A DNA stretch of 64,000 nucleotides, taken from assembly GCA_900119535.1 (NCBI GenBank), contig FPJT01000001.1:38367-102366 (forward strand), given 5' to 3'. The DNA is from Ruminococcus sp. XPD3002. GTDB taxonomy: Bacteria; Bacillota; Clostridia; Oscillospirales; Ruminococcaceae. Numbering within the stretch: the stretch's first letter is position 1; the number at the start of each line of letters is the position of its first letter. Below the pieces are notes generated by a model that ran no database searches, was not told the origin of the DNA, and worked only from the letters and a program-made list of their open reading frames with translations. The position numbers were made by a program, and so were the translations under genes. Positions 9,346 to 18,074 of this stretch are shown here, piece after piece.

Positions 9346-9416
9346 GTTGATACCTCCGTGTTATATATTGATGCTTTGCATTAATTATATCACACTTTCC
9401 CGAAATAAGCAAATTA

Positions 9417-9842
9417 GTGTAGGGACGGCGATTCGCCGTCCGCACAGTAATCAGAGCACAGAAAGCAGAAAGCAGTAGGGGCGCATTCCGTGCGCCCGTC
9501 ATTACACGTACAACCACCTGTAACCCTGATACCGTGTAGGGGGCGATGCCTACATCGCCCCTTTAGTTTTCAGAAATCAGAAAGTAGAAAGCAGTAGGGG
9601 CGCATTCCGTGCGCCCGTCATTACACGTACATCCACCTGTAACCCTGATACCCTGTAGGGGCCGCCTTCGGCGGTCCGTTGTATATGACCGTATATATTG
9701 GATCATGCGGGCTGCCAAAGGCAGCCCCTACAATTGATTCATCATAATTTGGTTATCACGGGCGCACGGAATGCGCCCCTACAATTGTTTTACCATAAAT
9801 GTACGGTTATCTGCGGACGGCCAATGGCCGTCCCTACACTGC
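9417..9842. repeat. Array of at least eight palindromic cassettes (block 1)
   Basis: This stretch is a string of short hairpins, each bordered by TGTAGGG or AGTAGGG on one side or CCCTACA on the other. The stem words differ: GACGGCGATTCGCCGTC, GGCGCATTCCGTGCGCC (twice), GGGCGATGCCTACATCGCCC, a GCCGCCTTCGGCGG type, GGCTGCCAAAGGCAGCC, GGCGCACGGAATGCGCC and GGACGGCCAATGGCCGTCC. Linkers also recur, for example ACATCCACCTGTAACCCTGATACC and CAGAAATCAGAAAGTAG pieces. The cassettes appear in both orientations. Similar blocks occur at 10594-11516, 39830-40306, 41618-41998, 57901-57977 and 62833-62940. No protein is credible here. Confidence 0.85.
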
Positions 9843-9871
9843 TTTCTGATTTCTGAGTTCTTATCTCACAA

Positions 9872-9900
9872 TTGACATTTGCAGGAAATTGAAGTATAAT
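9872..9900 (+). promoter_or_regulatory. Consensus sigma-A promoter of the small dockerin protein
   Basis: TTGACA at 9872-9877 and TATAAT at 9895-9900 are separated by 17 bases, a perfect housekeeping promoter. The gene's AAGGAGG site and ATG (9943) follow about 30 bases later. The promoter begins immediately after the palindromic array. Confidence 0.85.
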
Positions 9901-9942
9901 AGAATCACAAACTGACCGCGAACCTTTAAGGAGGTAATTAAA

Positions 9943-10581
9943 ATGAAGAACACAAAACTCTTATCACTGGCTCTTTCTGCGTCATTCGCTGTCTGTGCAG
10001 TTTCACCTGTTACAGCTCTCGTTTCACAGGCTGAGGAGGATTCCGCAGTATCTCTCGGCGATGCAGACGGCGACGGAAAAGTCGATGCATCAGATGCTAC
10101 ATCCATTCTTGTAAACTACTCGATACTCTCTACAGGCGGTGAACTCGAACTGGCAGAGACACTCCTCAAAGCTGCCGACGTAAACGAGGACGGCAAGATA
10201 GATTCCTCTGATGCTTCATACGCCCTGCAATACTACTCCTACACCTCAACAGGCGGTCTGGAGACTATAGAGGAGTTTCTTGATAAGCTCCTTAACACCG
10301 ATATATCGGAGCTTTTCCCATTCAATTTTGACTTAGAGTGGCCTGAGACCGAACCCTTTGACATTAATACTATCCTTAACAGTCCATTCAATCTTCCTGC
10401 ATGGAACGGCTTTCCCACATGGCCGTCTATGCCTTCGGATGCAGATCCCGAGGAGTTTCATAACTGGCTTGCATCCCTTCCTCCTGTTGATTCACCCGAA
10501 GATGAGGAGGCGCTTCTTGAATGGTGGAAGACTGTTTCCGAGCAGTCACATGAAAACTTGACCGAAGAAGCAGAGCAGTAA
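9943..10581 (+). CDS. Secreted protein with N-terminal dockerin and Pro/Trp-rich tail
   Basis: A 212-residue secreted protein. A signal peptide (residues 1 to about 28) is followed directly by a two-repeat dockerin: GDADGDGKVDASDATSILVN and ADVNEDGKIDSSDASYALQY, each ending in a Y-S/T-x-x-STGG phrase. After the dockerin (from about residue 110) comes a region rich in Pro, Trp, Phe and acidic residues with no recognised fold. The usual order is catalytic domain first and dockerin last; here the dockerin is at the N-terminus and the partner region is unknown. The Ca-binding Asp residues are intact, so the module should fold. It has its own consensus promoter and is flanked on both sides by palindromic arrays. 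Confidence 0.85.
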   Translation: MKNTKLLSLALSASFAVCAVSPVTALVSQAEEDSAVSLGDADGDGKVDASDATSILVNYSILSTGGELELAETLLKAADVNEDGKIDSSDASYALQYYSYTSTGGLETIEEFLDKLLNTDISELFPFNFDLEWPETEPFDINTILNSPFNLPAWNGFPTWPSMPSDADPEEFHNWLASLPPVDSPEDEEALLEWWKTVSEQSHENLTEEAEQ

Positions 10582-10593
10582 GCAAAAATCAGT

Positions 10594-11516
10594 GTAGGGG
10601 ACGGCGTCCACGACGTCCCGTTGGTAATCGTACATATATGTGTAGGGGCGTACTCATTGTGCGCCCTTTTCTTTTGCAGGGAACATTTCAACTGCTCAAC
10701 TGCTCAACTGCTCACACTGTAAAGATGAGCAGGACGTTCATAAATCGTTAACATTTAACTTGTAGGGGGCGACTCCTAACCGTCGCCCGTCCCCTCTGTC
10801 AGCTTCGCTGACATCTCCCCACACTGGGGGGAGTCACCCACATCGCCCCGATAATTTACATATTGTAAGGCAGGGCTGATGTAGGCATCAGCCCCTACAT
10901 GGTATCAGGGTTGCATGTGGATGTACGTGCGCCCTTTTCTTTTGCAAGGAACAATTCAACTGCTCAACTGCTCAACTGCTCACACTGTAAAGATGAGCAG
11001 GACGTTCATAAATCGTTCACATTTGATTTGTAGGGAACGCCACCCTTGGCGTTCCGCAGATAACCATATAATTATGGTAAAACAATCGTAGGGGCGCATT
11101 CCGTGCGCCCGATGTTAACCCTAATAATATGAATAAAACATTGTAGGGGCTGTCTTTGGCAGCCCGCATGATCCAATATATACGGTCATATACAACGGAC
11201 CGCCGAAGGCGGCCCCTACAGGGTATCAGGGTTGCGGACTATTGTACGTTTGCCAATGGGACGGCGATTCGCCGTCCGTTTTCATACATATTTGCATTAT
11301 ACATGCGGACGACCAATGGTCGTCCCTACATGGTATCAGGGTTACAGGTGATTGTACGGTTAACACACATTCAGATTCGTCCCCGACAGGGGACACAATA
11401 ATTCCGAATTCCACATTCCGAATTCCAAATTAAAAAGGGCGCACGGAATGCGCCCCTACTGCTTTCTACTTTCTGATTTCTGAAAACTAAAGGGGCGATG
11501 TAGGCATCGCCCCCTA
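10594..11516. repeat. Palindromic cassette array (block 2) with an internal ~108-bp direct repeat
   Basis: More than ten TGTAGGG-stem-CCCTACA cassettes fill the gap between the dockerin gene and malP. Two long direct repeats lie at about 10661-10768 and 10929-11037; each contains the triplet CAACTGCTCAACTGCTCAAC followed by CACACTGTAAAGATGAGCAG and ends in a new TGTAGGG cassette. A CTGTCAGCTTCGCTGACAT hairpin lies at about 10797-10817. The last cassette (GGGGCGATGTAGGCATCGCCCC) with its TTTCTGAAAACTAAA flank is repeated at the end of block 4 near 41990. No gene is credible here. Confidence 0.85.
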
Positions 11517-11517
11517 C

Positions 11518-13860
11518 TTATAATTTCCAGATATTCTCGGCGTAGTCAGCTATTGTCCTGTCGGAGCTGAACTTTCCTGCGTTGCACATATTGAGCCACT
11601 GCTTACGTGCAAATGCTGCACGGTCGTTGCTGTAGTCGCTTATAGCTTTGAGTTTCGCCTCGACGTATGAACGCATATCCCCAAGAAGGTAATAGTGGTC
11701 GGGTTCATGCCAGCTTGCGCCGTCCAGAAGGGCGGTATAGAGTTCACGGAAATCACCGCTTCCGCCGTCCGAGACAGTACCGTCTATCAGCGAGGAAACC
11801 ACCCTGCGTATCATAGAGTTGCCTGCAAAAACGCTTCTGCTGTCATATTCGGGGACTATCTCCTTAAGCTCCTCAACTCTTGCGCCGAAGATGTAGTTGT
11901 TCTCCTCGCCTGCCTCCTGAACTATCTCGATATTCGCACCGTCATAGGTACCGAGTGTAACTGCGCCGTTCAGCATAAGCTTCATATTGCCCGTACCCGA
12001 TGCCTCTGTACCTGCGGTAGATATCTGCTCTGATATATCGGCTGCGGCAACGAGTTTCTCCGCATAGCTGACATTGTAGTTCTGCACGAATACCACCTTG
12101 ATAAGGTCCCTTGTATCGGGATCGGATGAGACAACTCTGCCGACTTCGTTTATATACTTGATGATAGCCTTTGCCCTGCGGTAGCCCGGGGCTGACTTTG
12201 CTCCGAAGATGAACGCTGTGGGACGGAAATTCTTTATGCTTCCGTCCTTGATGCCGTAGTATATCCACAGTATCGAGAAGGCGTTCAGAAGCTGACGTTT
12301 ATACTCGTGAAGGCGCTTTATCTGTATATCGAATATCAGGTCGGGACTGAGGTCGATGCCCTCCTTGTTGTAGATATAGTGCGTAAGGAGAGTCTTGTTG
12401 TAGTTCTTTTCACGGACGAACCTGCTGAGAACTTCTTTATCGTCTGCATATTTTTCAAGCTCTTTAAGCCTGCTGAGGTCGGTCATCCAGCCGTCACCTT
12501 CAAGAAGCTCGGTTATCTGTTCCGCCAGACGTGGGTTGCAGAGCGCAAGCCAGCGGCGCTGAGTTATACCGTTGGTCTCGTTGCGGAAGCGTTCGGGGTA
12601 AAGGCTGAACCAGTCAGCAAGAACAGTGTCCTTCAGTATCTGTGTGTGTATCTCGGCAACTCCGTTGATATGTGAAGAAGCGTAGCAAGCCATATCAGCC
12701 ATGTGGATGCGTCCGTCCTTTATTATGCGGATGCGGTCGGTCTTTTCCTTCGGAACTCCCGAAGCGTACATATCCGCAATGAGAGTTTCGCTAATCTGTA
12801 TGATAATGCTGTATATCCTCGGAAGAAGCTCGTCAACCAGTGAGCAGTCCCACTTTTCAAGGGCTTCCTGCATAACGGTATGGTTGGTGTAGTTGAATAC
12901 CTTCTTTGCGGTATCAAGAGCCTTATCGAAGCTCCAGCCCTCGTTGTCCACAAGCTGACGTATAAGCTCGGGGATAGATATAACAGGGTGGGTATCGTTG
13001 AGCTGGATGGTGATATGTTCTGCAAGGTCATCAAGACCGCCGAAAACAGCCTTGTGCTTGCGTATGATATCCGTAAGTGAAGCGCAGCTGAAGAAATACT
13101 GCTGTTTAAGGCGGAGTTTCTTTCCCTCGTTCGTATCGTCATTGGGGTAGAGTACACGTGAGATATCCTCGGCGAATATCTTCTCCTTTGAAGCTTCAAG
13201 GTAGTTCTGCTGATTGAAGATATCGAAATCGAACTCCTTTACAGGTTCAGCCTGCCAGAGGCGGAGAGTTCCGACGTTATCGGTCTTGCATCCGAAAACG
13301 GGCATATCATAGGGAACTGCCTTGACTGTCTGACCGTTATACTCAACAAGGACTGTATCCTCGTCGCAGCGCTTTGACCAGGGGTCTCCGTATCTGGTCC
13401 AGTCGTCGATATCCTCTTTCTGGAAGCCGTCCACTATGGACTGTCTGAACAGACCGTACTTATAGCGTATACCGTAGCCGTCAAGGGGAAGTCCGAGAGT
13501 TGCGGCTGAATCAAGGAAGCATGCGGCAAGACGTCCGAGACCGCCGTTGCCGAGAGCGGCGTCCTCTATAACTTCAAGGTCAGCAAGGGATACACCGAGC
13601 TGACGGAATACTTCGTCCACCTCGTGATAGATGCCAAGGCACACAAGGTTATCGTAAACGGCACGTCCCACAAGGAACTCCATTGAAAGGTAAGCGGCAC
13701 GTCTGCCTGAAAGGTGCTTCTGACGGCTGTTGTTCCAGCGCTCCGAGTACATCTCCATTATGGTATCGCCCAGTGCGTTGTGAAGCTGCTGGGGCGTTGC
13801 AGACTTTATATCTTTTGGAAGTCTGCCTGTGAATTTCTCTGTAAATACTCTCTTATCCAT
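11518..13860 (-). CDS. glgP: Glycogen/starch/maltodextrin phosphorylase
   Basis: A cytoplasmic GT35 phosphorylase of 780 residues that releases glucose-1-phosphate from alpha-1,4-glucans using pyridoxal phosphate. Family hallmarks are present: AAYLSMEFLVGR near the N-terminus, GNGGLGRLAACFLDS, and the PLP-binding segment around EASGTGNMKLMLNGA with its Lys. The start at 13860 (MDKRVF) is chosen because GGAGG lies just upstream; an in-frame ATG 15 bases further up would overlap that site. It is the last gene of the malQ operon. It could equally be called malP; the sequence does not tell glycogen from maltodextrin preference. Confidence 0.95.
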   Translation of the reverse strand: MDKRVFTEKFTGRLPKDIKSATPQQLHNALGDTIMEMYSERWNNSRQKHLSGRRAAYLSMEFLVGRAVYDNLVCLGIYHEVDEVFRQLGVSLADLEVIEDAALGNGGLGRLAACFLDSAATLGLPLDGYGIRYKYGLFRQSIVDGFQKEDIDDWTRYGDPWSKRCDEDTVLVEYNGQTVKAVPYDMPVFGCKTDNVGTLRLWQAEPVKEFDFDIFNQQNYLEASKEKIFAEDISRVLYPNDDTNEGKKLRLKQQYFFSCASLTDIIRKHKAVFGGLDDLAEHITIQLNDTHPVISIPELIRQLVDNEGWSFDKALDTAKKVFNYTNHTVMQEALEKWDCSLVDELLPRIYSIIIQISETLIADMYASGVPKEKTDRIRIIKDGRIHMADMACYASSHINGVAEIHTQILKDTVLADWFSLYPERFRNETNGITQRRWLALCNPRLAEQITELLEGDGWMTDLSRLKELEKYADDKEVLSRFVREKNYNKTLLTHYIYNKEGIDLSPDLIFDIQIKRLHEYKRQLLNAFSILWIYYGIKDGSIKNFRPTAFIFGAKSAPGYRRAKAIIKYINEVGRVVSSDPDTRDLIKVVFVQNYNVSYAEKLVAAADISEQISTAGTEASGTGNMKLMLNGAVTLGTYDGANIEIVQEAGEENNYIFGARVEELKEIVPEYDSRSVFAGNSMIRRVVSSLIDGTVSDGGSGDFRELYTALLDGASWHEPDHYYLLGDMRSYVEAKLKAISDYSNDRAAFARKQWLNMCNAGKFSSDRTIADYAENIWKL

Positions 13861-13886
13861 ATTATCCTCCATCATTCATTTTTGCT

Positions 13887-13985
13887 TTATTGATTTGCTT
13901 CTTTCATATGCTCGCGGTTGATATCTAAATCGCCGCATCCCGTAAGCATGAGTAATTCCGTCAGTGTGGGAATCAGTTTTTTCAT
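13887..13985 (-). CDS. Possible 32-residue lipoprotein-like micropeptide between malQ and malP
   Basis: The malQ stop codon overlaps an ATG (ATGA at 13985-13982). This opens a 32-codon frame that reads MKKLIPTLTELLMLTGCG at its start and ends at TAA 13887. The first 18 residues look like a short lipoprotein signal with an L-T-G-C lipobox; only about 15 residues would remain after processing. It could be a coupled micropeptide, a processed signal-type peptide, or a decayed gene remnant. There is no independent Shine-Dalgarno site; initiation would depend on malQ termination. Confidence 0.4.
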   Translation of the reverse strand: MKKLIPTLTELLMLTGCGDLDINREHMKEANQ

Positions 13986-15454
13986 CGGTTGTACATCCTG
14001 TTGAGTTTCTTTATTTTTCTTGCAAGCTGGGGAGTGAAGTCCTCCTTATGTGTGCGGAACTGCCAGTTATTTCCGAGGGTGGAGGGAGTATTCATCCTGC
14101 CCTCACGGGGACTTTCAAGGAAATCCTGTATCTGTGCGGCAGCCACCATTGCAACGCTGCCCCATGTCTGACGTATGACCGCCATAGGGATGTCCTTTTT
14201 CTTCTTCACGTCAAGGTACTTCATGGCGAATTTAAGGGACTTCTTGTCCATTTTCTCCACCCAGCCCCGAAGGGTATCGTTATCGTGGGTACCTGTATAG
14301 GCGTAGCAGTTGGTAGTTGTGAAGTTATGTGGGAGATACTCGTTTTCGCCGTCCGAGAAGCCGAACTGCAATACCTTCATGCCGGGGTATCCGCACTTTG
14401 CAAGCATATCACGGACTTCCTGTGTAAGGAATCCGAGATCCTCTGCTATGATATCAAGCTTGCCCAGTTTTTCCTCAGCCATGCGGAAAAGCTCGTAGTC
14501 GGGACCTTTTTTCCACTCGCCTACAGTTGCATCCTCGTTTCCGTAGGGGATAGTGTAGAAGCTCTCGAAGCCGCGGAAGTGGTCTATGCGGACGGTATCG
14601 TAAAGCTCAGAGGCTTTCCTTATGCGGTCTATCCACCATTTATAGCCTGTTTTCTTATGCTGTGCCCAGTCATAGAGAGGGTTGCCCCATAGCTGTCCCG
14701 TAGGTGAAAAATCGTCGGGAGGACAGCCTGCAACAGCTGTAGGAAGGTGTTTTCTGTCCAGCATGAAGAGCTTAGGCGAAGCCCATACCTCGACGCTGTC
14801 CAGAGCGCAGTATATCGGTATATCACCGATGATGGAGATGCCGTTGTCATTGGCGTATTTTTTCAGTGCCTTCCACTGGCGGTAGAACTCGAACTGTACG
14901 AACTTGTGGAAGCCTATTTCCTTTTTAAGTTCCTTTTTGGCCTCGGCTACAGCCTTGGGACGGTGCATGGCAATATCGTTTTTCCACTCATACCAGGGCG
15001 CACCGCCGTTCTGCTCCTTAAGAGCCATGAACAGTGCGTACTCCTCGAGCCAGTCCTTGTTGTCATTGCAGAAGCGTCTGTAGGCAGGGAATTTCGTCGC
15101 ACGGAAGCGTGAATAAGCCGCCCTCAGAACTCCGAAGCAGCGGTCGTAGATAAGACTGTAATCCACCTTGTCCGCATCTGTTTCCCAGACCGTATCGGCG
15201 TAGTCCTCTCTTTCAAGGAGACCGTCACCCTCAAGCACTTCAAAGTCGATGAAATAGGGGTTGCCTGCGTTCACCGAGAAGGACTGATAGGGCGAATCAC
15301 CGTAGCTTGTAGGTGAAAGGGGGAGTATCTGCCAGCACTTTGTCTCCGAGCTTTTAAGGAAGTCCACGAAAGCAAATGCGTGTTTTCCCATTTTGCCTAT
15401 GCCGTACTCGGAAGGCAGGCTTGAAATATGCATCAGTATACAGCTTTTTCTCAT
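13982..15454 (-). CDS. malQ: 4-alpha-glucanotransferase (amylomaltase)
   Basis: A cytoplasmic GH77 enzyme of 490 residues that transfers maltosyl units between alpha-1,4-glucans, feeding the phosphorylase encoded downstream. Diagnostic segments: SSLPSEYGIGKMG, WQILPLSPTSYGDSPYQS, the nucleophile Asp in DTVRIDHFRGF, the acid/base Glu in IIAEDLGFLT and the late Asp in GTHDNDTLRGW. The start at 15454 (MRKSCI) follows GAGGTG by seven bases; the frame is open further upstream but has no better site there. The maltodextrin operon reads malQ, the possible micropeptide, glgP. Confidence 0.95.
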   Translation of the reverse strand: MRKSCILMHISSLPSEYGIGKMGKHAFAFVDFLKSSETKCWQILPLSPTSYGDSPYQSFSVNAGNPYFIDFEVLEGDGLLEREDYADTVWETDADKVDYSLIYDRCFGVLRAAYSRFRATKFPAYRRFCNDNKDWLEEYALFMALKEQNGGAPWYEWKNDIAMHRPKAVAEAKKELKKEIGFHKFVQFEFYRQWKALKKYANDNGISIIGDIPIYCALDSVEVWASPKLFMLDRKHLPTAVAGCPPDDFSPTGQLWGNPLYDWAQHKKTGYKWWIDRIRKASELYDTVRIDHFRGFESFYTIPYGNEDATVGEWKKGPDYELFRMAEEKLGKLDIIAEDLGFLTQEVRDMLAKCGYPGMKVLQFGFSDGENEYLPHNFTTTNCYAYTGTHDNDTLRGWVEKMDKKSLKFAMKYLDVKKKKDIPMAVIRQTWGSVAMVAAAQIQDFLESPREGRMNTPSTLGNNWQFRTHKEDFTPQLARKIKKLNRMYNR

Positions 15455-15516
15455 GTTTGCACCTCGATATGTATATAGCTTCTTCCTCCGCAGATAATAG
15501 AAGCGGAGGTCTTTCA

Positions 15517-15933
15517 ATGAAGCTTTATGAATGTGTTTTTACTTTTTTTATGGGATTTTTTCTCTATGGCCTTGTGGAGATACTTCTCCGTGGCTACACC
15601 CACTGGACTATGACTCTTACAGGGGGCATACTCCTTGCCGTACTCTACGTTACGGACCTTACAAGCAGGTTATCGCTGCCTGTGAGCTGTCTTGCGGGAG
15701 CGCTTATAATAACCTCTGCGGAGCTTCCCGTAGGCATCATAGATAATATTATAATGGACTGGAATGTGTGGGATTATTCGGATATGCCGCTGAATCTCAT
15801 GGGACAGATATGTCTGCCCTTCTCCTGCTTCTGGAGCATATTATGCCTTCCTGCCTTCGGAGTATGCAGCGGTATACGCAGTATCTTCCGTCAGAATCCC
15901 TCCTGTGCAAGCCTGCGTACCATATCCACATAG
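15517..15933 (+). CDS. Putative ABC-transporter-type-IV (CmpB-like) membrane protein
   Basis: A 138-residue protein with about four transmembrane segments, recognised by phrases typical of PF06541 (CLAGALIITSAELPVGI, WNVWDYSDMPLNLMGQICLP). Family members are small membrane proteins of unknown role despite the ABC-permease name. The start at 15517 (MKLYEC) is preceded by GCGGAGGT; it is divergent from malQ. The last 43 bases overlap, tail to tail, the end of the opposite-strand lipase-like gene, so its last 14 residues are read antisense to that gene. Confidence 0.8.
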   Translation: MKLYECVFTFFMGFFLYGLVEILLRGYTHWTMTLTGGILLAVLYVTDLTSRLSLPVSCLAGALIITSAELPVGIIDNIIMDWNVWDYSDMPLNLMGQICLPFSCFWSILCLPAFGVCSGIRSIFRQNPSCASLRTIST

Positions 15934-17219
15934 AACTCACGTACATCGTAGTTCTCGATATTCTCACGCATAAGGTCGATAACATCGCCGTGGCTTATGC
16001 CTCGCTTCTGGGGAGTGGTTATGAGCTGATAGCTTCCGTGTTTAGCGGACTCCTCCCACACAAGACCGTCATTTGCACCGTTGAGCTTCTTTATCAGCAT
16101 ATAACTGATGTTCAGCGGAAAGCTTGCGGAACCTGCACTGCTCATGACTGACATGACGCTTCGGTAGGATACATCGGGAGAATCAGGCATTTCCTCATCG
16201 TAAGCCTTAGCACGTATCGCACTGAGGTCGTGGACGCCTGCAAGGAAATCGGGATCCTTGTCGCCGAGCTTTGAGAATATCTTATTGTAACGCCTTGCAA
16301 GGAACTCCGCAAAGCTGTCCGGGAGCTTATCAAGGAGGAAATCAACCATATCGCATCCCTTGTGCGGAGTGTTTATGGTAGTGAGGGTAGCAACGTACTT
16401 GTCCATACCGAGACAGCTGATGGCATAGCGTGAATCCAGTCCGCCCTTTGAGTGGGCGATGATGTTGACTTTCTCGGCGCCTGTTTCTTCAAGCACCTTC
16501 ATGATAGCGTCCCTTACCTCTTTGCCGCAGTCCGCAACAGCACGGGCTGACTGCTGTTTGCCGTAGTATATTACAGCGCCGTTGCGCTTAAGAGATGCAG
16601 GAACTCTGCCCCAGTAGTTAAGGTACTGCCAGTCACGGAAGAATATGCCGTGTACCATGAGGACGGGGTATTTTGTCTTGCATATCTCGTTTTCCGCACG
16701 GGCGTTTTCAAGCTCTATTTTGTCCGATTCCACGATGAATTCACGCCTTGCGGTCTTATAGAACTTTCGTATCAGGAATATATTTACTATGGGGAACCAC
16801 CACATCATCATCATAAGGATATGGTCGGTAAGCTTTATCTGTTTCGAGCTTGAAGCGACTCTGATACCGCCTGCAATGACGACCAGTCCCACAGCGAGTA
16901 TCGGCATTATAACGGCGAAAGTCTTTGCAAGGGGAGAGGCTTCTGTAATGATGAACCACACTGTCAGTATTACGATCTCTGCGGCAGCAGCGAAGCCTCC
17001 CAGCCTGAGCTGACTGCATCCCCGTTTCATGCGTCTGAGGCGGCTGTTATCGATCTCTGTCTTTTCACGCCTTATGAGTATCCACAGGAAAGCAAGCGAC
17101 AGGAATACGGTGATAAGCACCATTACGGCAGTCGGCAGGGAAGATACATTCCAAAGTGGGATAGTATTGCAGAACAGCAGAAAGAGTATCAGTTCTGCGA
17201 GGTATGACAGTTTTTTCAT
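15891..17219 (-). CDS. Membrane-anchored alpha/beta hydrolase (triacylglycerol lipase/PGAP1-like)
   Basis: A 442-residue protein. Four to five hydrophobic segments lie in residues 1-155 (about 5-22, 29-50, 77-93, 100-121 and 132-150). A lipase-like domain starts near residue 183: YPVLMVHGIFFRDW (oxyanion region), nucleophile elbow AHSKGG with Ser257, then TINTPHKG. The His near the C-terminus is probably the one in AKHGSYQL or GISHGD. It may hydrolyse a lipid or ester at the membrane; the substrate is not known. The stop end overlaps the convergent CmpB-like gene. A terminator separates it from the upstream zinc-ribbon gene. Confidence 0.8.
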   Translation of the reverse strand: MKKLSYLAELILFLLFCNTIPLWNVSSLPTAVMVLITVFLSLAFLWILIRREKTEIDNSRLRRMKRGCSQLRLGGFAAAAEIVILTVWFIITEASPLAKTFAVIMPILAVGLVVIAGGIRVASSSKQIKLTDHILMMMMWWFPIVNIFLIRKFYKTARREFIVESDKIELENARAENEICKTKYPVLMVHGIFFRDWQYLNYWGRVPASLKRNGAVIYYGKQQSARAVADCGKEVRDAIMKVLEETGAEKVNIIAHSKGGLDSRYAISCLGMDKYVATLTTINTPHKGCDMVDFLLDKLPDSFAEFLARRYNKIFSKLGDKDPDFLAGVHDLSAIRAKAYDEEMPDSPDVSYRSVMSVMSSAGSASFPLNISYMLIKKLNGANDGLVWEESAKHGSYQLITTPQKRGISHGDVIDLMRENIENYDVREFYVDMVRRLAQEGF

Positions 17220-17229
17220 AGTCCCTCCT

Positions 17230-17266
17230 AAAAAAACAGGCTGTTCCGTATGACCGGAACAGCCTT
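17230..17266 (-). terminator. Rho-independent terminator of the zinc-ribbon gene
   Basis: On the minus strand AAGGCTGTTCCGG pairs with CGGAACAGCCT, followed by a GTTTTTTT run. It lies 5 bases after the stop of the zinc-ribbon gene and just before the lipase-like gene, so the two are separate units. Confidence 0.85.
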
Positions 17267-17270
17267 GTGA

Positions 17271-17705
17271 TTAATAATTCTTGTTAGAATCCGCATTGAA
17301 GAAGTTATTGCTGCTTTCGGTATAGTAATCGTTGGGTTCAAGCGACATAAAATCATCGTCCTCAACATCGGGAAGTCTTGCGCCGCAGCGCCCGCAGAAC
17401 TGGAAGCGCTCGTTGACCTCGGCGTCGCACTTAGGACATATCTTGTAGCCTCTGATGCCGTTAAGCTCGAATCTCATCTTCTTTATACGTCTGCGTCTTG
17501 TATCGATATCGTCGCAAAGCACCTTAAGTGTAGCAGGATCCTCATTGGGGTTCTTGTAGTACTTTTTGCCGATATCAGTGAATATCTCAACGATTCTTTC
17601 TTCCTCGTAAAGGATCTTCCTTTTAAGGTTGTTAGCCTCTGAAATGCTTTTAGCCTTATCGGACGCACCCTTACTTACGCTGCCGATAGTATCGAGAATA
17701 CTCAT
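17271..17705 (-). CDS. Coiled-coil zinc-ribbon protein
   Basis: A 144-residue soluble protein. Residues of about 1-85 are helical and charged with heptad-like spacing (SEANNLKRKILYEEERIVEI). This is followed by a two-knuckle zinc ribbon, CPKC at about residue 94 and CGRCG about 15 residues later, then an acidic Asn/Ser/Tyr-rich tail. This architecture is common in Clostridia, usually without known function; the ribbon may bind a protein partner or metal. GTGATGAGAG precedes the ATG. It is a monocistronic gene with its own terminator. Confidence 0.8.
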   Translation of the reverse strand: MSILDTIGSVSKGASDKAKSISEANNLKRKILYEEERIVEIFTDIGKKYYKNPNEDPATLKVLCDDIDTRRRRIKKMRFELNGIRGYKICPKCDAEVNERFQFCGRCGARLPDVEDDDFMSLEPNDYYTESSNNFFNADSNKNY

Positions 17706-17768
17706 CTCTCATCACTCCCATTGAATATTTTTCTCGCATAAAGCTATATAATAATTAATGTCTGCTCA

Positions 17769-17986
17769 ACAACTAAAAAATGGCTTATTATAGCTTCCAA
17801 AGCCATTTTTTAGTTGTCAAAGTGCAAGAAAATAATGATATTAAAGTTTTTTCTTGCACTTTGTTTTGCCCTTTCGGGCAAAATGAGCTTGACATAAAGA
17901 AATGTGACGCACAAATTCTTTATATTTTAGGGAATTTGCGCTCCCCGAACAAAGTTCGGGGCAGTAACCGCCCAAAGGCGGTTACT
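17769..17986. repeat. Array of six adjacent hairpins in a noncoding gap
   Basis: Six stems follow each other with almost no spacers: 18-bp perfect arms at 17769-17786/17800-17817; CAAAGTGCAAGAAAA at 17818-17832 with its complement at 17849-17863; TTTTGCCCTTTCGGGCAAAA at 17864-17883; ATAAAGAA/TTCTTTAT at about 17896-17926; CCCCGAACAAAGTTCGGGG at about 17943-17961; and CAGTAACCGCCCAAAGGCGG at about 17962 with its closing GGTTACTG. The remainder of 17706-18074 is AT-rich and shows no gene. Confidence 0.75.
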
Positions 17987-18074
17987 GAGTACACATTAAT
18001 TATACAATCGAATAATATTATTGTCAAGCGTTTTCAAAAAATGTTCAAAATAGGGTGAACGATTTGTGAATTAT

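Noticed and set aside
9308..11433. Short open frames across the palindromic arrays
   Set aside because: They change with the stem words, lack ribosome binding sites, and follow from the absence of stops in GC-rich palindromes.
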